From: Candidatus Hermodarchaeota archaeon
GTDB taxonomy: Archaea > Asgardarchaeota > Hermodarchaeia > Hermodarchaeales > Hermodarchaeaceae
Direction of reading: 5' to 3'
NCBI GenBank assembly: GCA_016840595.1
Contig: JAEOSA010000119.1
Coordinates: forward strand, 1 to 6,173
Length of the DNA stretch: 6,173 nt
The notes under the pieces were generated by a model, which was given only the letters and a program-made list of their open reading frames with translations, searched no databases and was not told the origin of the DNA. Of the stretch, positions 5,221 to 6,173 are shown piece after piece (positions within the stretch are counted from its first letter, which is position 1; every line of letters starts with the position of its first letter). The position numbers were made by a program, and so were the translations under genes.

Positions 5221-5235
5221 ATTAACACCGTTAAT
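5221..5235 (+). promoter_or_regulatory. Perfect palindrome abutting the ferredoxin start codon
   Basis: ATTAAC (5221-5226) and GTTAAT (5230-5235) are exact inverted repeats around ACC, and the ATG follows at 5236 with no gap. It takes the place where a Shine-Dalgarno site would be; none is visible. A bound protein here would block transcription start or early elongation. If transcribed, the three-base loop allows a weak A/T-rich hairpin. Operator function is inference. Confidence 0.35.
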
Positions 5236-5931
5236 ATGCCTGTTCGTGAAATTATCGAAATAGATGAAGCGCTGTGCAACGGCTGTGAGGAATGTATTCC
5301 GAATTGTGAAGAGGGGGCCCTGCAAATAGTCGACGGGAAAGCTCGATTAATTCGAGATGACTTATGCGACGGGCTAGGAGCTTGTTTAGGTCATTGTCCA
5401 ACAGGAGCGCTCAAAATTATCCACCGTGAAGCACCAGATTTTGACCATGCAGCGGTTGAGGAACATTTGGGGAAAATGAAAACCACCGAATGTGCCTCCT
5501 GTGACGTGGTTGTGGATGCTTCTGCAGCCGAAACACCAGCTCGGATAGAAGGAGAAGTTGTGCCTATTGGACAACGCCAATGGCCCATTGCATTGCGATT
5601 GGTGTCAATCAACGCACCCTTCTTCAAAGATGCTAGTCTGTTGGTGACAGCAGATTGTGTGCCTTTTGCGTTCCCAGAGTTTCAACAGAAATATTTGCCT
5701 GGAAAAGTGTTAGTTTTTGGATGCCCGAAATTTGATGATGCTCAAGGGTATGTAAACAAATTGACACAGATTTTTCAGCAAAATTCGATTAAGAATGTAA
5801 CTGTCGTGAAGATGGAAGTCCCGTGTTGTTCTGGGCTTCAACGTATTGTGGAAATTGCCATTAATCAATCTGGGAAAAAGATCCAAGTCGAAAACATTAC
5901 GATTGGATTATCAGGGTCCAAAAAAGCCTAG
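5236..5931 (+). CDS. Ferredoxin-like iron-sulfur protein with C-terminal Cys-rich domain
   Basis: The protein has 231 residues and is cytoplasmic, with no signal peptide or membrane helix. The N-terminus holds two ferredoxin motifs: Cys14, Cys17, Cys20, Cys24, typical of a [4Fe-4S] site, then Cys44, Cys50, Cys54 followed by PTGAL, where the expected Cys at 47 is Leu. This CDGLGAC pattern is, from memory, usual for a widespread prokaryotic family of about 230-250 residues. The rest fits that family: a CASC pair (86-89), RQWPIALRLVSINAPFF (114-130), ADCVPFAF (139-146), FGCPKFDD (161-168) and MEVPCCSGL (193-201). The likely role is electron transfer or redox sensing; no partner or reaction is certain. 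ATG 5236 is chosen over TTG 5188 because family members begin close to (R)EIIEIDE and the extra 16 residues look unlike coding sequence. It is convergent with a peroxiredoxin gene, which loosely suggests a redox setting. Confidence 0.82.
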   Translation: MPVREIIEIDEALCNGCEECIPNCEEGALQIVDGKARLIRDDLCDGLGACLGHCPTGALKIIHREAPDFDHAAVEEHLGKMKTTECASCDVVVDASAAETPARIEGEVVPIGQRQWPIALRLVSINAPFFKDASLLVTADCVPFAFPEFQQKYLPGKVLVFGCPKFDDAQGYVNKLTQIFQQNSIKNVTVVKMEVPCCSGLQRIVEIAINQSGKKIQVENITIGLSGSKKA

Positions 5932-5962
5932 GTAATGAAGAACAGAATATTCGGCTATTCTG
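5920..5962 (-). terminator. Hairpin and T6 between convergent genes
   Basis: CAGAATA (5943-5949) and TATTCTG (5956-5962) are perfect seven-base inverted arms with a six-base loop; the stop codon of the minus-strand gene is at 5955-5957. Read on the minus strand, six T follow at 5925-5920, about 18 bases past the stem. As a symmetric stem between convergent genes it could also serve the plus-strand gene, but there is no T-run on that side. Assignment to the minus-strand gene is the better fit. Confidence 0.4.
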
Positions 5963-6173
5963 ATTCGACTCTTGTGCGACCGAGGTCATCTACTGCGTGT
6001 TGGACCTCACCATAGGGTGGTTCCACCAAGGGATTATCAGTTATCCATTTCCATCGAATGAACCCTTCTGGACTGATTACGAATACTGCTCGTTTAGCTG
6101 CTGTGTAGTCTTTGAGTTTTCCTAATCCATCCTGGACGACATCATAGGCACGGACGACTACTCGGTTGTAGTC
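5955..6173 (-). CDS. Peroxiredoxin (AhpC/TSA, Bcp/AhpE-like), C-terminal part, cut by window edge
   Basis: The minus strand has an open frame of 72 residues entering from the right edge and ending in TAG (5955-5957). It reads DYNRVVVRAYDVVQDGLG, then AAKRAVFVISPEGFIRWKW and TDNPLVEPPYGEVQHAV. This is the C-terminal third of thioredoxin-fold peroxiredoxins: the strand RAVFVI, the turn SPEG, IRWKW, and the closing DNPLVEPPYGEV helix typical of the Bcp/AhpE branch. Such enzymes reduce hydrogen peroxide or organic peroxides through an N-terminal Cys. That active-site region, the start codon and the promoter are outside the window, so activity cannot be judged. It converges on the ferredoxin-like gene with 23 bases between stop codons. 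Confidence 0.8.
   Translation of the reverse strand, partial: DYNRVVVRAYDVVQDGLGKLKDYTAAKRAVFVISPEGFIRWKWITDNPLVEPPYGEVQHAVDDLGRTRVESE

Noticed and set aside
5188..5235. TTG start giving 16 extra residues to the ferredoxin-like protein
   Set aside because: The extension does not resemble family members, covers an A-rich leader and the palindrome, and TTG is a rarer start than the ATG at 5236.
1..6173. CRISPR array, tRNA, rRNA, transposase or integration site
   Set aside because: No regularly spaced repeats, cloverleaf-like sequence, transposase motifs or terminal inverted repeats were found; the only large repeat is the diverged gene pair.

Overview
The window reads as archaeal chromosome. 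Core promoters are TATA-like (TTTAAAT boxes about 60-70 bases before start codons), several genes lack a good Shine-Dalgarno site, gene ends carry T-rich tracts, and two secreted proteins have archaeal-style anchors, one with a PGF motif before its last membrane helix. By eye the base composition is moderate, with G+C somewhat below half. An Asgard-type archaeon is plausible from the protein styles, but this is a low-confidence guess because no rRNA or other marker gene is present.

Layout. (1) 59-1048 +: an SPFH/Band-7 protein of the YdjI ('virion core protein-like') family ending in two zinc ribbons. Its leader can fold over its ribosome binding site, and a hairpin plus T-tract sits at its stop codon. 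(2) 1211-2605 +: a 464-residue exported, membrane-anchored protein of a family I do not recognise. (3) 2785-3531 +: a winged-helix DNA-binding domain fused to an RDD membrane domain, apparently a membrane-tethered transcription regulator. (4) 3685-5076 +: a 463-residue paralogue of protein 2. (5) 5236-5931 +: a ferredoxin-like protein with two N-terminal iron-sulfur motifs and a Cys-rich C-terminal domain. (6) 5955-6173 -: the C-terminal 72 residues of a peroxiredoxin, convergent with gene 5 and cut by the window edge.

How the parts relate. Each plus-strand gene appears to be its own transcription unit, with 150-190 bases between genes and terminator-like sequence in most gaps. The strongest unexplained signal is the 1140-5076 block. 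Two surface-protein paralogues flank a membrane-bound regulator, and both have an almost identical promoter box (TCAGCTT, one variable base, TTTAAAT). That box is absent from the other promoters visible here. This suggests the two surface proteins are co-regulated, perhaps by the regulator between them; that step is inference. Both paralogues have aligned signal peptides, an EF-hand/dockerin-like Ca2+ loop, seven N-glycosylation sequons and a strongly conserved C-terminal region, but they differ in how the C-terminus is anchored. The ferredoxin-like protein and the peroxiredoxin hint at redox or oxygen-stress functions at the right end, with no visible link to the surface-protein block. There are no rRNA or tRNA genes, CRISPR arrays, insertion sequences or integration sites that I can support.
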